A stretch of 64,000 nucleotides of DNA from Saprospiraceae bacterium (lineage in GTDB: Bacteria > Bacteroidota > Bacteroidia > Chitinophagales > Saprospiraceae). The position numbers and the translations under genes are program-made. This document shows, one piece after another, positions 49,055 to 58,197 of the stretch. The notes beneath the pieces are model-generated. The model was not told the DNA's origin and ran no database searches. It saw only the letters and a program-made list of their open reading frames with translations. Location of the stretch: NCBI GenBank assembly GCA_016711125.1, contig JADJTQ010000009.1, forward strand, positions 222,001 to 286,000, read 5' to 3'. The first letter of the stretch is position 1. Every line of letters starts with the position of its first letter.

Positions 49055-49903
49055 TTAGTAAACTGGTTTAAGGGCGCTCCACCAGAATTGGAAATTTAAT
49101 CCGGTAGGCGCTGAATGTAGGTGCTGGCTAAGTTTTTTGGAGCTCCATCTGCGACTGGCATTTGTAGTCAGGAGGCTCTTTAGAATCGCTTTACTTCTTA
49201 AGGTAATGCTTGGTTGAAAGACCTTGGCTGGTAAATAAGTGCCATTTTCGATTTTCTTTTGAAGGTCTTTTTCATCAGTGGCAGAAAATGGTAAATATCC
49301 CGTGATCATCTGGTAGAATAGTACACCCATTGCCCAAGTGTCAATTTTTGAGGAGATGACCTGTTTGAATTGCTCAGGGGCCAAGTAGGGTCCCGAACCA
49401 ACAATAAAACCTTCTTGAGTTAAGCTTCCTGAATAGCGTGTTTTTGCAATTCCAAAATCCAAAATTTTAACATCGCTTTCTTTGGGGATTTTGATATTGG
49501 ATGGTTTTAGATCCCGATGAATGATTTGTTGCTCATGTAGGTAAGATACGGCACCATTGATTTTATCAAGAAGTTTGAGTGCATACGATTCGGGAAGTTT
49601 TCCCTGGTGACTGATTAGTTTTTCTAAAGTAAGTCCCTCTACGTATTCCATGATTATGTAGGCCTCTTGATCGGATTGGTGGTAATCAATAAACCTGGCA
49701 ATATTTTGATGATTCAATTGTTGCAGAATTATTGCCTCTGCTTCAAACCGGGCCGCCATGTCTTTTCTATGTAGTAATTTGATGGCCACCGGTTTTCCGG
49801 TGCGAGGGTCGATCGCTTTGTATACATCACCCATCGCACCGGAGCCTAACCATTCAATCAATATGTAATGGTCAATTTTGGTCTTTAATCGGTGGTTCGT
49901 CAT
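49055..49903 (-). CDS. Soluble Ser/Thr protein kinase
   Basis: 282 residues, essentially a kinase domain alone. Gly loop EWLGSGAMGDVYKAID, Lys in KPVAIKLLH, catalytic Asp131 in HRDLKPSNIKIP, ILDFGIAK, and YLAPEQF (APE motif). The tail (SAPTGLNFQFWWSALKP) is too short for a sensor domain; a weak hydrophobic patch is present at the end. It is encoded between the FHA-protease (32 bp) and PP2C genes. Likely target: the FHA-protease or the second kinase. Complete, with all catalytic motifs. Confidence 0.92.
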   Translation of the reverse strand: MTNHRLKTKIDHYILIEWLGSGAMGDVYKAIDPRTGKPVAIKLLHRKDMAARFEAEAIILQQLNHQNIARFIDYHQSDQEAYIIMEYVEGLTLEKLISHQGKLPESYALKLLDKINGAVSYLHEQQIIHRDLKPSNIKIPKESDVKILDFGIAKTRYSGSLTQEGFIVGSGPYLAPEQFKQVISSKIDTWAMGVLFYQMITGYLPFSATDEKDLQKKIENGTYLPAKVFQPSITLRSKAILKSLLTTNASRRWSSKKLSQHLHSAPTGLNFQFWWSALKPVY

Positions 49904-49935
49904 GATCAGAGGACTTAAATCCTTAAATGGAATAT

Positions 49936-51596
49936 TTATTCGATTACTTTTTGGGTTTTCATTAATTCAATACCATATCGGATGGGCACTGCAAATGAAA
50001 TCGTAGTTGTTCCGTCCGATGTACCTGATGTGAAAATCGCAATCACATTGCCATCTTTATCAAACACCGGTCCCCCACTATTTCCGGCACCAGTTTCGCT
50101 GGTAGTCAATTGATAGACATCCCCAAATGTGCTGTAATAACCCAGCGTATTATTTCCCGATAGTTCTGTTTTACCCTTGATAATCTTACCGATAGAACAG
50201 TCAGTGACGGTTGGATCTGGCACTTGGATATATTGCGAGCTTCGATTAAAGACATCATCACTTGATTTGACAATTACGGTGGCTGGCGAAATACCCGGAT
50301 AACCCATTACGACTACTTTTTGACCCGGAGCGATGTCTTTATCTTCCTCTTTGATTTGTACAGCTTCCAATTCACCTGGCAGATCAATTTTGATCATAGC
50401 TACATCATGACTATTGCTCACTCTTACAATTTTTGCTGGTGTGCGGAGATCATTTTTCGCAAAGGTGACGTCCATGTAAGTAGTCTGGCCTTCGAGGATT
50501 TTACCGGATATCGGCTTCTCACCAAAAAGTGAGGATTCAGCCGGCACCCAATCATGTGGCGGATATTGCAATGTACCAGCTGCTTCGAGTCCTTTGTCCG
50601 TTATGCGGAATAGAATCCCATTTTGAGCATCTTGGGGAAAATGATATGAAGTATTCCAGCTGGCGGCAACATGTCGGTTTGTCAATACAAAGCCATTTTT
50701 ATCGACGATAAATCCAGTACCAGATGCTCCTGATACAGCGATTGGGCGACCAGCTTCGATATCTTTTTTCAAACCGAGAAATGGCTCAATCTTACCATTG
50801 AGTTCGATGTACATTGCTACCTCAAATTTCTTTTTGGTTTTGGCATCTTCCTGGACCATATAGCGGTGGTAAACATCATCACCTGTTTGGGTATGAATGA
50901 GCTTGTATCCGAATTCGATAAAACCACTTTATTGGTATTAGCTGCTGCGATTTTGGAAGCATCAAAATAATCGGTAATGGTTTTCTCTGGTTGGATGATT
51001 GTCGTCGATTTTACCAGTTGATCTTTAAAGGCAAATCCGGCTGCGGCAAAGACGATCACTAGTCCGGCTATTGCTGACATGATCGCACGTGAAGCCCGTG
51101 AACGTTCGCCATAAATGGCTCTTTCAAAAGTCTGTTTACCGATCGTTTCTTTTAACTCTGGAGTTGCAGCCGCATGGAGTTCCATTGGTATTAGTTCTTC
51201 AGTGGCTTTACCGGCAGCTAATTGGATCATTTCGGTGGGAGCCAGCTGACTGGATGGCCGTGGATTGAGTTCGAATTGGAATGCTGGCCCGCTGTTACCG
51301 AACTGAACCGTATCGCCGGCATGTAGTGCTGTAGTTTCCGTGATCCGTTTATCATTTACGTAGACACCATTGGTGCTGCCAAGATCCTCGATTTGAAAAT
51401 GATCAAAATCCGACCACTTAATAACCGCATGTTTTCGACTGACCATGACATCTGCCTCTGGATCGAATTGGACACTACTTGATGCATCTCTCCCAATTGT
51501 AAGCAGTTTAAAACTGTTAAAATTGAATTCTTCAATCTGGTTGACCTTACTGCCAAGCTTGTGATTGATAATAATTGATTTAACTTCTTTTTTCAT
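49936..51596 (-). CDS. FHA - transmembrane - trypsin-like protease, frameshifted
   Basis: Start set at the ATG read from 51596 (MKKEVKSIIINHKLGSK). About 552 residues. FHA domain at residues about 20-110: LTIGRDASSSVQFD, VSRKHAVIKW, IEDLGSTNGVYVND (the phosphothreonine-binding loops). Transmembrane helix SAIAGLVIVFAAAGFAF. After a break at an AAAA run (50920-50923; one more base gives IEFGYKLIHTQTGDD) comes a trypsin-like domain: catalytic His in GFVLTNRHVAAS, Asp in NSHDVAMIKID, Ser in TGAGNSGGPVFD. An FHA domain in the cytoplasm and a protease outside would link kinase phosphorylation to periplasmic proteolysis. It is the first gene of the operon, 105 bp downstream of a perfect palindrome. 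Cleavage of the RiPP leader is an attractive but unproven role. Confidence 0.88.
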
Positions 51597-51700
51597 GATG
51601 ATTTTTTTTAATTGATTGATATGACAAATTTCACTCAATCGCGTCTCTGAATGAATACGGGGATGTCTACAAAATGTACTTGGAAAACCCTGAGATTGTA

Positions 51701-51718
51701 CTACAGGGAAACCTGTAG
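51701..51718. promoter_or_regulatory. Palindrome CTACAGG-N4-CCTGTAG
   Basis: Perfect 7-4-7 inverted repeat, spacer GAAA, extendable by one base pair (ACTACAGG/CCTGTAGT). It is 105 bp upstream of the FHA-protease start. Same layout as 43013-43030 upstream of the response regulator. Confidence 0.6.
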
Positions 51719-51798
51719 TTGTTGACTTGACTCAGTCCATTAGACTATAAAACAGCTAAATGCGGTGTTTTTGCCTCCAAATCGCACCTTTTGACCTA

Positions 51799-52078
51799 AT
51801 GCCGGAATAGATCCGGCGCTGCTGGGTGACTGTTAAATCCCTTTGATCGACAAGGGTAACCCGGCACCTATTTTGGGGTTCGTTACCGCTTTTAGCCAAA
51901 CTGGCAAATCCCCCTTTTAGCCAAATGCCGGAACAGATCCGGCACTACGGGATGACCGCCAAATCTCGTCGATGGCAAGGTAACCCGGCATCTATTACCG
52001 GCGATATGTTTTTAACCAAACTGGCAAATCTTCTTGATCGATTATAGCAACCCGTCAGCTATTGCTGGAGCTTGTTAC
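51799..52078. repeat. Tandem imperfect repeat, about 2.3 units of about 125 bp
   Basis: Unit landmarks: GCCGGA-ATA-GATCCGGC hairpin at 51801-51817 and again at 51927-51943 (ACA in place of ATA); TAACCCGGCACCTATT near 51859 and TAACCCGGCATCTATT near 51981; CCAAACTGGCAAATC at 51896-51910 and 52016-52030. A degraded third unit runs into the stop of the AhpD-like gene. The style (stem-loop in each unit) resembles the array at 240-1252 but the sequence is unrelated. Confidence 0.8.
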
Positions 52079-52413
52079 CTGATTAGTTCATCCCAATACT
52101 CAAGAGCTCGACGGGTGTGGGGAATGCAGATTGAACCTCCTACAATGTTGGCGACACTGAATACCTCCATCATTTCTGCCGTTGTGACTCCAAGCTCATG
52201 ACAAGTGCCTAGATGATACTTGATGCAATCGTCACATCGTAAAACCATCGATGCGACCAACCCGAGCAATTCCTTGGTCTTGAGGGGAAGCGCTCCCTCC
52301 TGATAGGTCTGATTGTCCAGGCTAAAAAAGCGTTTGAGCACCGTATTGTTTTCTTCAATAAGGCGTTTGTTCATTTTCTCACGATAATCATTAAACTCTT
52401 TCACTTGTGACAT
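52075..52413 (-). CDS. Carboxymuconolactone decarboxylase / AhpD-like protein
   Basis: 112 residues, all helical. LPLKTKELLGLVASMVLRCDDCIKYHLGTCHELGVTTAEMMEVFSVANIVGGS is the AhpD/CMD core, with the redox pair in C-D-D-C followed by the HL of the proton relay (CxxCxxxH). The family includes peroxidase-linked disulfide reductases such as AhpD; small single-domain members usually form hexamers. Stands alone, with the repeat cluster at its 3' side. Complete. Specific partner unknown. Confidence 0.9.
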   Translation of the reverse strand: MSQVKEFNDYREKMNKRLIEENNTVLKRFFSLDNQTYQEGALPLKTKELLGLVASMVLRCDDCIKYHLGTCHELGVTTAEMMEVFSVANIVGGSICIPHTRRALEYWDELIR

Positions 52414-52604
52414 AACTGCAATTTGGATTTGATCAACAAGATCAGAAATTCATCCAATATCCATTGGCAATTCACGTAAATAGGATATTGAAGGTTTGGC
52501 TGTGCTGCAGTCGTGCTATAGCCTAAATAACGATTATGGCTTGACAAGACACTTAGCAAACATTTGCCGTTGAGGAAATTAAAACTAGTACTTTCTCATA
52601 TCTA

Positions 52605-52895
52605 GTGAGTCACACTACCATTTTTGAGGTTTTCGATATCGAACCGGAAGATGTTAGATCTGTCCAGGCCCCTCGATGCACCATAGTCGTTAGAGCGATG
52701 GGGTATGGCCTGACAGGTTTAGTAGAAAGTGAAATGACTTCTCTCCTATCAGGTGAGAAGTCATTTCAATCCATTGGCCGGATAAAATTAGTATTTGTTC
52801 CCTTTGCGGAGGGACATATTAATAAATATCCACTTGAACTAGGCGAGACCCCTAAATCTTTTTATCAGCTTCTTTTAGCTGCCAATGCAGTATAA
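52605..52895 (+). CDS. Possible small protein of unknown function
   Basis: 96 codons from a GTG. I do not recognise it. The middle of the frame is spanned by a perfect 14-bp inverted repeat (52730-52768), which dictates part of the peptide and makes the frame suspicious. The last part (IGRIKLVFVPFAEGHINKYPL) is plausible protein. It lies between the AhpD-like gene and a secreted protein with no obvious partner. It could equally be non-coding. Confidence 0.3.
   Translation: MSHTTIFEVFDIEPEDVRSVQAPRCTIVVRAMGYGLTGLVESEMTSLLSGEKSFQSIGRIKLVFVPFAEGHINKYPLELGETPKSFYQLLLAANAV
52730..52768. repeat. Perfect inverted repeat, 14-bp arms
   Basis: TGAAATGACTTCTC, 11-base loop (TCCTATCAGGT), GAGAAGTCATTTCA. 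A very stable RNA hairpin on either strand. No T run follows, so it is not a typical terminator. It lies within the doubtful frame at 52605. Confidence 0.75.
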
Positions 52896-53252
52896 TCTGA
52901 TGCAAAAAGATTTCATTTTGATGCGACTTATAACATTATAGATACCAGGTCTTTATTGAGTGTCCATACTTTATTTATAAGATTGGTTATCATAGCATCT
53001 ATCAATGGCAATTATCAGTTTGTTTATAGCAGTAAGGCTCCCACTCATCGAGTAATTCACTCTTTAATCCTCGCAATATGAATTTTGGTCCTGCTGATTT
53101 GACTGTTAATCTAAGGTAGGTGTCTTTTGATCGTTAATCTTTAGGTGGCTTGCAACTTTCTAATCATTTCCGCCGTCATTATAATCGAAAACAGTTGCTA
53201 ATGAATTGAACCATACCTCAAAAAATTTCGTAACCTAAAAAATTAATAAACT
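52896..53252. other. 357-bp intergenic region
   Basis: No gene, repeat or hairpin recognised. It must contain the promoter of the secreted protein at 53253; a TTG near 53201 and an AT-rich stretch before the start are the only candidates, and they are weak. Confidence 0.5.
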
Positions 53253-53597
53253 ATGAAAACAGTAAAATTGATTGCTGGTGTGATCGCCTTTGCCATCGTC
53301 TCGATGAGTACTAGTCTCTATGCCAATGACGGTGACCCCGAAACCATTTCAAATCTAAGAAGTGATATTCTTAAACTTGTTGATGGACCTCAATTAGGTG
53401 AGCACGGGATTTATCACAGAGAGGTTAAACTGAAATTTTATATTAATGCGGACCAAGAAATTGTCGTGATAGAGACCGGTACTGAGGATAACTATCTCGA
53501 TTCTTTTTTGAAAAACCGGTTGAACTATCATAAAGTAAAATACAATAACCTCAAACCTGGTATTTATAACATAAAAATCACCTTCAAAGCCAGTTAA
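53253..53597 (+). CDS. Small secreted protein of unknown function
   Basis: 114 residues. A clear signal peptide, KLIAGVIAFAIVSMSTSLYA, with cleavage before NDGD. The mature part is about 88 residues: DILKLVDGPQLGEHGIYHREVKLKFYINADQEIVVIETGTEDNYLDSFLKNRLNYHKVKYNNLKPGIYNIKITF. The strand-helix-strand pattern and the 'VKLKFYINADQEIVV' to 'VKYNNLKPG' arrangement resemble TonB-C-like small periplasmic proteins common in Bacteroidota. An AT-rich upstream region and a strong terminator downstream indicate a highly expressed monocistronic unit. No defined function. Confidence 0.8.
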   Translation: MKTVKLIAGVIAFAIVSMSTSLYANDGDPETISNLRSDILKLVDGPQLGEHGIYHREVKLKFYINADQEIVVIETGTEDNYLDSFLKNRLNYHKVKYNNLKPGIYNIKITFKAS

Positions 53598-53631
53598 TAA
53601 AGAATTAGTTGAGGTAGAGCTTTTTCATACA

Positions 53632-53664
53632 GCAGTGGAATAAAAGTATTTCACTGCTTTTTTA
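53632..53664 (+). terminator. Intrinsic terminator of the small secreted protein gene
   Basis: GCAGTGGAATA-AAAG-TATTTCACTGC (11-bp stem with one G-T pair) followed by TTTTTTA, 34 bp after the stop at 53597. Confidence 0.9.
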
Positions 53665-53687
53665 TTTTATAGAACTCCTTTTCCGGT

Positions 53688-53756
53688 GTTGTTGGCGAGG
53701 ACGCACAACAACGGTTCTTGAAATTCTACAATCTACAATCAGCAATCTACAATCCT
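53688..53756. repeat. GTTGTTG hairpin plus dispersed repeat R3, copy B
   Basis: GTTGTTG (53688-53694), spacer GCGAGGACGCA, CAACAAC (53706-53712), then TCTACAATCTACAATCAGCA and ATCTACAATCC, the reverse complement of 21653-21690. The stop codon of the minus-strand gene at 53755 falls in the repeat's edge. Confidence 0.65.
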
Positions 53757-54237
53757 AGACAGTGCCCTTATTGCGCTGTCGCCAAACGGAAATCAAGAGG
53801 CGAAAAGGAAAGAGTGTCGACATGATAACACTGCCTACTCCAAACAACAACATTTCACTTCGTATATAGATCTCCAATTTATTCCTAATATCCTGCTCCA
53901 AATGGCCAAGATATGCCTCATGAGAAAATTCATCGATGTGGGTCACGAAGTAATTCAAATTATTGATCATATTGAAGATCAGGGGAATGCATAAAAAAAC
54001 CAAAGTAATCTTGAGATACTTACGCCGGGCTAACCACGTGTATTTAAGTGAAAAAATGTATCTAAATAATGTGACAAATACAACTACGAATATAATATTG
54101 ATCAACGTAAAAGGATATTGGCTGGTTTTCTGGAGAATGGGAAATAATACCAGTAGACAAAGAAGAGATGTTACCACCAACCACATCATTTCAAGCCAGA
54201 TTTTTTGCCTGATGAGGCCTTGCTTTTGATCCATCAT
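53755..54237 (-). CDS. Conserved-looking four-helix membrane protein
   Basis: Start taken at the Met pair at 54237/54234 (MMDQKQGLIRQKIWLEM); the longer frame adds an unlikely hydrophobic preface. About 160 residues with four transmembrane segments: WLVVTSLLCLLVLFPILQ, TLINIIFVVVFVTLFRYIF, KITLVFLCIPLIFNMINNL and EMLLFGVGSVIMSTLFPFRLLI. It ends SVWRQRNKG. I recall similar hypothetical proteins in Saprospiraceae, with the same GVGSxI...PFRLLISVWR ending, but no function. Stop lies within a dispersed repeat. The gene downstream of it (in its reading direction) is on the opposite strand. Confidence 0.7.
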   Translation of the reverse strand: MMDQKQGLIRQKIWLEMMWLVVTSLLCLLVLFPILQKTSQYPFTLINIIFVVVFVTLFRYIFSLKYTWLARRKYLKITLVFLCIPLIFNMINNLNYFVTHIDEFSHEAYLGHLEQDIRNKLEIYIRSEMLLFGVGSVIMSTLFPFRLLISVWRQRNKGTV

Positions 54238-54341
54238 ATTTAAATGTCTGCTGTTAATATGGGTGATTACAAATAGGTGTAAAAAAGAGATTGAGATTAA
54301 CCGGTATAGAAAATAGAGTCGCAATTGGATTTTGGGTCATT

Positions 54342-55561
54342 TCATATGATCGTACGTAGTCTGAACTTCACCTTGATTCGCTCATCATCCCGGTCAATCA
54401 ACAACTTGACGATCCTTCCATTTCGGCTGCTCAAGATATTGTTGATTCCCGTTAGCGTATAAAATGAAACAGGAATTCCTTCGATCTTCCGAATGACATC
54501 TCCTTTGCGAAGTCCTTCATCATGGGCAGGTGAATTGAATTGCACTCTTTGAATGATGAAATCTTTAAGATTGTGCCCGGCTGCTGCCAGATGGATACCG
54601 CTTTTATCATAATTGAATTTACGTTTGAGCCGTCCCGTGCCTTCATATAGAGTTTCTGGTGCGGATAATCTATGACGTAGTTAAAACGACTGAGTATCGA
54701 ATTGCCAACAATTCCATTTCTTTCCAGACCCATTCTTGTTACACTATCTGCAGGCACCTCTTGAAAACTTGAAAGCACATTGTCGAATTCAAAGTCTTCA
54801 AATGAAAAATGTTCTACCCTTCCAATGTAGCCTTCAAGATGTCCACCCAAACCAGAGCCTAGAGTGCCTCTGATCGTTTTTTCCGGTAATTTTAAATAAT
54901 CAGCGGTATTGGTATACAATAAGATTGGAAGCCCAGCCCCAGTATCAAGTAGTAAGCGAACACTTAATTTTTCATTTGACATGGTCATTTTACTGTCGAT
55001 GTACGGTTTGTTTTTATAGATTAACACCGGTACCTCTTTATACGATTTGGGATGGCTATGTTTTTCGGCCTGGTGAAATTGAATTTTGTTTTTTCGATTG
55101 TTTACAGTCAAGACAAAAAATTTGAAAACGTTGGCTCCGATAATACCATCAATTTTGACACCAGTTGATTCTTCGAGCTTTAAGTAGTCCTCTTCCAAGA
55201 CCAATATGTCTGTCTTTGAAGTATAAACTCCCGCAATCTTTAGACTGACTCCGCGTGCGATGTAACCGTATACTTCTTGCGAAAGATCTGAGCCCATTAA
55301 AGGGATTTTCCGGTCATATTGGATACCAAGTAAGTCAGCATATTCTTTTTTAAAGAGGAGAGTATGCTCCGATCCGGTATCAAAAATAAATCGAAGTGGT
55401 AAGACATTGCCAAACTTGACATCCATAATGATGAAGTGATTGGTCGCCTCAAAATTCAGAGAGACATGACCTTTAGAGCCAAGATCAAAGTTGAATTGAG
55501 CTTGCAACGTGGCAAGGTGTGCCATTAAGTTACCCAATATGCATAAGAGTAGACGCATCAC
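54342..55561 (-). CDS. Retropepsin-like aspartyl protease with C-terminal PDZ, frameshifted
   Basis: About 406 residues. Signal peptide LLLCILGNLMAHLATLQAQ. Two pepsin/retropepsin half-sites: FIFDTGSEHTLL (first DTG) and LLLDTGAGLPIL (second DTG), with IDGIIGANVFKFF and RNGIVGNSILSRF as the matching hydrophobic-Gly motifs. This is the single-chain bacterial aspartyl protease type. Near 54620 the frame slips; the other frames continue KFNYDKSGIHLAAAGHNLKDF then a PDZ domain (VQFNSPAHDEGLRKGDVIRKIEGIPV). Periplasmic protease with substrate-binding PDZ. One base restores the whole. The role is unknown; quality control is plausible. Confidence 0.85.
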
Positions 55562-55857
55562 TAGTACAAACGTATATCAATTCCCATTGTTAATAAAGGT
55601 CGTTAAGTTTTTTGATCGTCTGTCAGGAACACCTATTTTTCAGATCGGCTTAATAGCATAGTCATTTCCTTTTTTTGAGAAACTACGGTGATCTTGATCC
55701 CCGAAATGCATTATTCTGTAACAAATGATTCTCCAGACCGTGATCTGGATACTGAATTGGATCAGCTCACCTTTTCAAAGTAGTTTCAAAGCAGGGCAAT
55801 CTCTCTAAGCAGTCAGTGAAGCTGAGATAGAAAATTTCATCTTTTTGACAAGGCCGT

Positions 55858-57173
55858 TTACTTCCTGATCACAAAAATTTCCACCCTTCTGTTTTCGCGT
55901 CTTCCTGCTTCGGAGTCGTTGAGGACGATGGGCTGAGTGTCTCCAAACCCAGCAGCATCTATACGGTCATTTGGCACTCCCATTCATTTAGGGCAAATTT
56001 AACTGCCAGGGCTCTTTGCTCAGAAAGGATTTTATTGGCAATGGGTTCTCCGGCACTATCTGTATGAGCTTCAATTCGTATGTGAGCATTTGAAAAATTA
56101 GTCAGGATGTCAGCAACATTTTGCACCTGATTTGCTGAGGTAAGTGCGATATTTGCAGTAGCTGTCTGGAAAACTAGTTTGTCAAATGTGAAGCGTGAGT
56201 TTGCATCGCCGGAACCCCCACCTAAGTAGACATAAAGTCGATCAATAAAAGAACCTTCAGGTACTTCTATTTCTTTGCCACCTGGTAGCTTGATCCACGT
56301 AACGCCCCCAAGAGTGCTTCTGGTAGATCCTGTGATACTATCTGTAGTGGTCTTGATGCTTGCTGATTTTTCATTGGCGGCGATAATTTTCTTTTCGGCA
56401 TCGCTAATCGATTTTTCCACCGCTTCTACAGTTTTATCGATAACTGTATCGGGTGTACTCCTCCCTCCACAAGTGCGCATCACAAAAAGAAGTAGCAAGG
56501 CTATTGATATCAGGATAATCCAAGGTACTGTACGAGAAGCCAAAGAAGGTCCTTTACTCACGGCTGCTTCTTCCTCTTGGTCTTCTTCCGGGGCTTTTAC
56601 CACCAGTTTATTCTCTTTGATGAATGTTCCATATCCAAGTTGATCAAATAATCCTGTTGGAGCTGCAGCTTCAATGGATTCCTTCTGTTCATTGAGCAAT
56701 TTTTGCAGCCCGTCCGTATCGAGTGCCATTTCTTTGACCTTCTTACCAAGGATACCGGTCAATAGTGGTGCAATCATCTTGATCAAGGTATTTGAAGATC
56801 CTCGACCAATTCCTGATCGTTGGGTCACCAGATCTACAATAGTATCCAAATGACCGTTACTGTTTCCTAGAATAAATTCAAGAATACCCGATCCTTTTTC
56901 GATCGTTTCAGTGGTTGCCTGCCCACCAGCAAAGAGACCATCAAGTTCGTCTAAAATGCTACCATCAATTTTAGATGCCCCGAAAAACTCAAGAATAGAT
57001 GCTGCTCCTTCAGTTGAGTGACCTTTTTGCACCAAACCACCTAGAATAGATGGCAAAATGGTGCCAATGGCCGAACGGGTGCTCTCTGTAGATTCTCCCA
57101 GATACGAACTCATTTGTCCGGGTATCTGATCGCTAATCGTATCTCTGAATAGATCTAAAAGGTTCACTGCCAT
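55858..57173 (-). CDS. DUF937-OmpA fusion protein, frameshift near C-terminus
   Basis: About 438 residues. The N-terminal 150 residues match DUF937 (LGESTESTRSAIGTILPSILGGLVQ, APLLTGILGKKV). A transmembrane helix follows near 215-235 (VPWIILISIALLLLFVMRTCGG), then a linker and an OmpA C-terminal domain: FDKLVFQTATANIALTSANQ, IRIEAHTDSAGEPIANKILSEQRALAVKFALNEWG. A missing G in the run near 55980 hides the last 34 residues, GVPNDRIDAAGFGDTQPIV and then GRRENRRVEIFVIRK, which end at 55858. The peptidoglycan-binding Asp and Arg of the NxxLSxxRA...GxRRVE motif are present. It likely links the inner membrane to peptidoglycan. Confidence 0.9.
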
Positions 57174-57266
57174 TTACTAAAATTTTTGCGAAATTCTGAT
57201 TTATTTGCAGGATCGCAGATGCCTTTGAGCGTCTTTTTGACTGCAGAATGAAAATAGACTGGCAAT

Positions 57267-58166
57267 CTAGTCTAACTTTTGATAAGACCAATACGTTGAA
57301 AGTAAGAAGCCTGAAATAATGTCCCAAACTCCCCACCAGGCAGCCAGCACTGCCATACCTCCAAGACCGTAAAAATAATTAAAAATCAAGATTAACCCTA
57401 ATCCGGAGTTTTGAATTCCAGTCTCCATCGAGATCGCCCGCACATCTTGTTCGGGCAACTTGTTCAAGCGGGCAAAGTAAAAACCTTGCACAAACGCTAG
57501 CCCATTGTGGATCAGGACTATAAAAAATACGGTACCCAGATGATATTTGATGATCTCTTGATTGCCCGCCAGGGCAAAGCCAATGATTCCCAGCAATAGA
57601 ACAATAGAAAAAATCTTAACAGGTCTGATGATCAAAGCCCGAAACTTTGGAGCCTGATGATTAATGATCAAACCAATCAGTAGTGGGATCACGATCAACT
57701 GGACTATGATGGATATCATATCTCCAAGATCAACCGATAGAGGACGGTCAAAATCGGCGGGAGTGTGCAATATTCTCGTCCATAAGTAAAAGCTAAACGG
57801 CGTTACCAACACCGCAGCTAAGGTGACGATAGAGGTCATCGTGATCGACAGTGCTGTATTACCATCTGACCGGTGGACCATGTAGTTGGATATATTGCCT
57901 CCCGGACATGCAGCAACCATTAGCATTCCAAGTTGAATAGTAAAGGCAGGTTTGATCAGATAAATTAAAATCAAAGTCAAAATCGGTAACAATATCAGTT
58001 GAGATATCAGACCTACCAGTACTGGTTTAGGCCTTTGGAATACATATTTGAAGTCTTTGAGACTGAGTTCAAGTGAAACTCCGAACATCAGAAAGCCCAG
58101 ACATATATTCAGTAAAAAGAGTTGCCCCTCATCAAAATTTATGACTACCTTATCAATTTCATGCAT
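57267..58166 (-). CDS. Bile acid:sodium symporter family transporter
   Basis: 299 residues, nine to ten hydrophobic helices. MFGVSLELSLKDFKYVFQRPKPV, LMVAACPGGNISNYMVHRSDGNTALSI (the crossover ACPGGNISN motif that binds Na+), VQLIVIPLLIGLIIN, and ISMETGIQNSGLGLILIF (the second crossover ETGxQN) are BASS-family features. Imports an organic anion with sodium; plastid and bacterial relatives carry pyruvate, pantothenate or glycolate. It is divergent from the glycerate kinase gene, only 31 bp between starts, so the pair shares a promoter region; transport of a 2-keto or hydroxy-acid feeding glycerate metabolism is a reasonable guess. Complete. Confidence 0.92.
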   Translation of the reverse strand: MHEIDKVVINFDEGQLFLLNICLGFLMFGVSLELSLKDFKYVFQRPKPVLVGLISQLILLPILTLILIYLIKPAFTIQLGMLMVAACPGGNISNYMVHRSDGNTALSITMTSIVTLAAVLVTPFSFYLWTRILHTPADFDRPLSVDLGDMISIIVQLIVIPLLIGLIINHQAPKFRALIIRPVKIFSIVLLLGIIGFALAGNQEIIKYHLGTVFFIVLIHNGLAFVQGFYFARLNKLPEQDVRAISMETGIQNSGLGLILIFNYFYGLGGMAVLAAWWGVWDIISGFLLSTYWSYQKLD

Positions 58167-58197
58167 AACACGTTAAATTTAGTCCTTTTTCTGAGCT

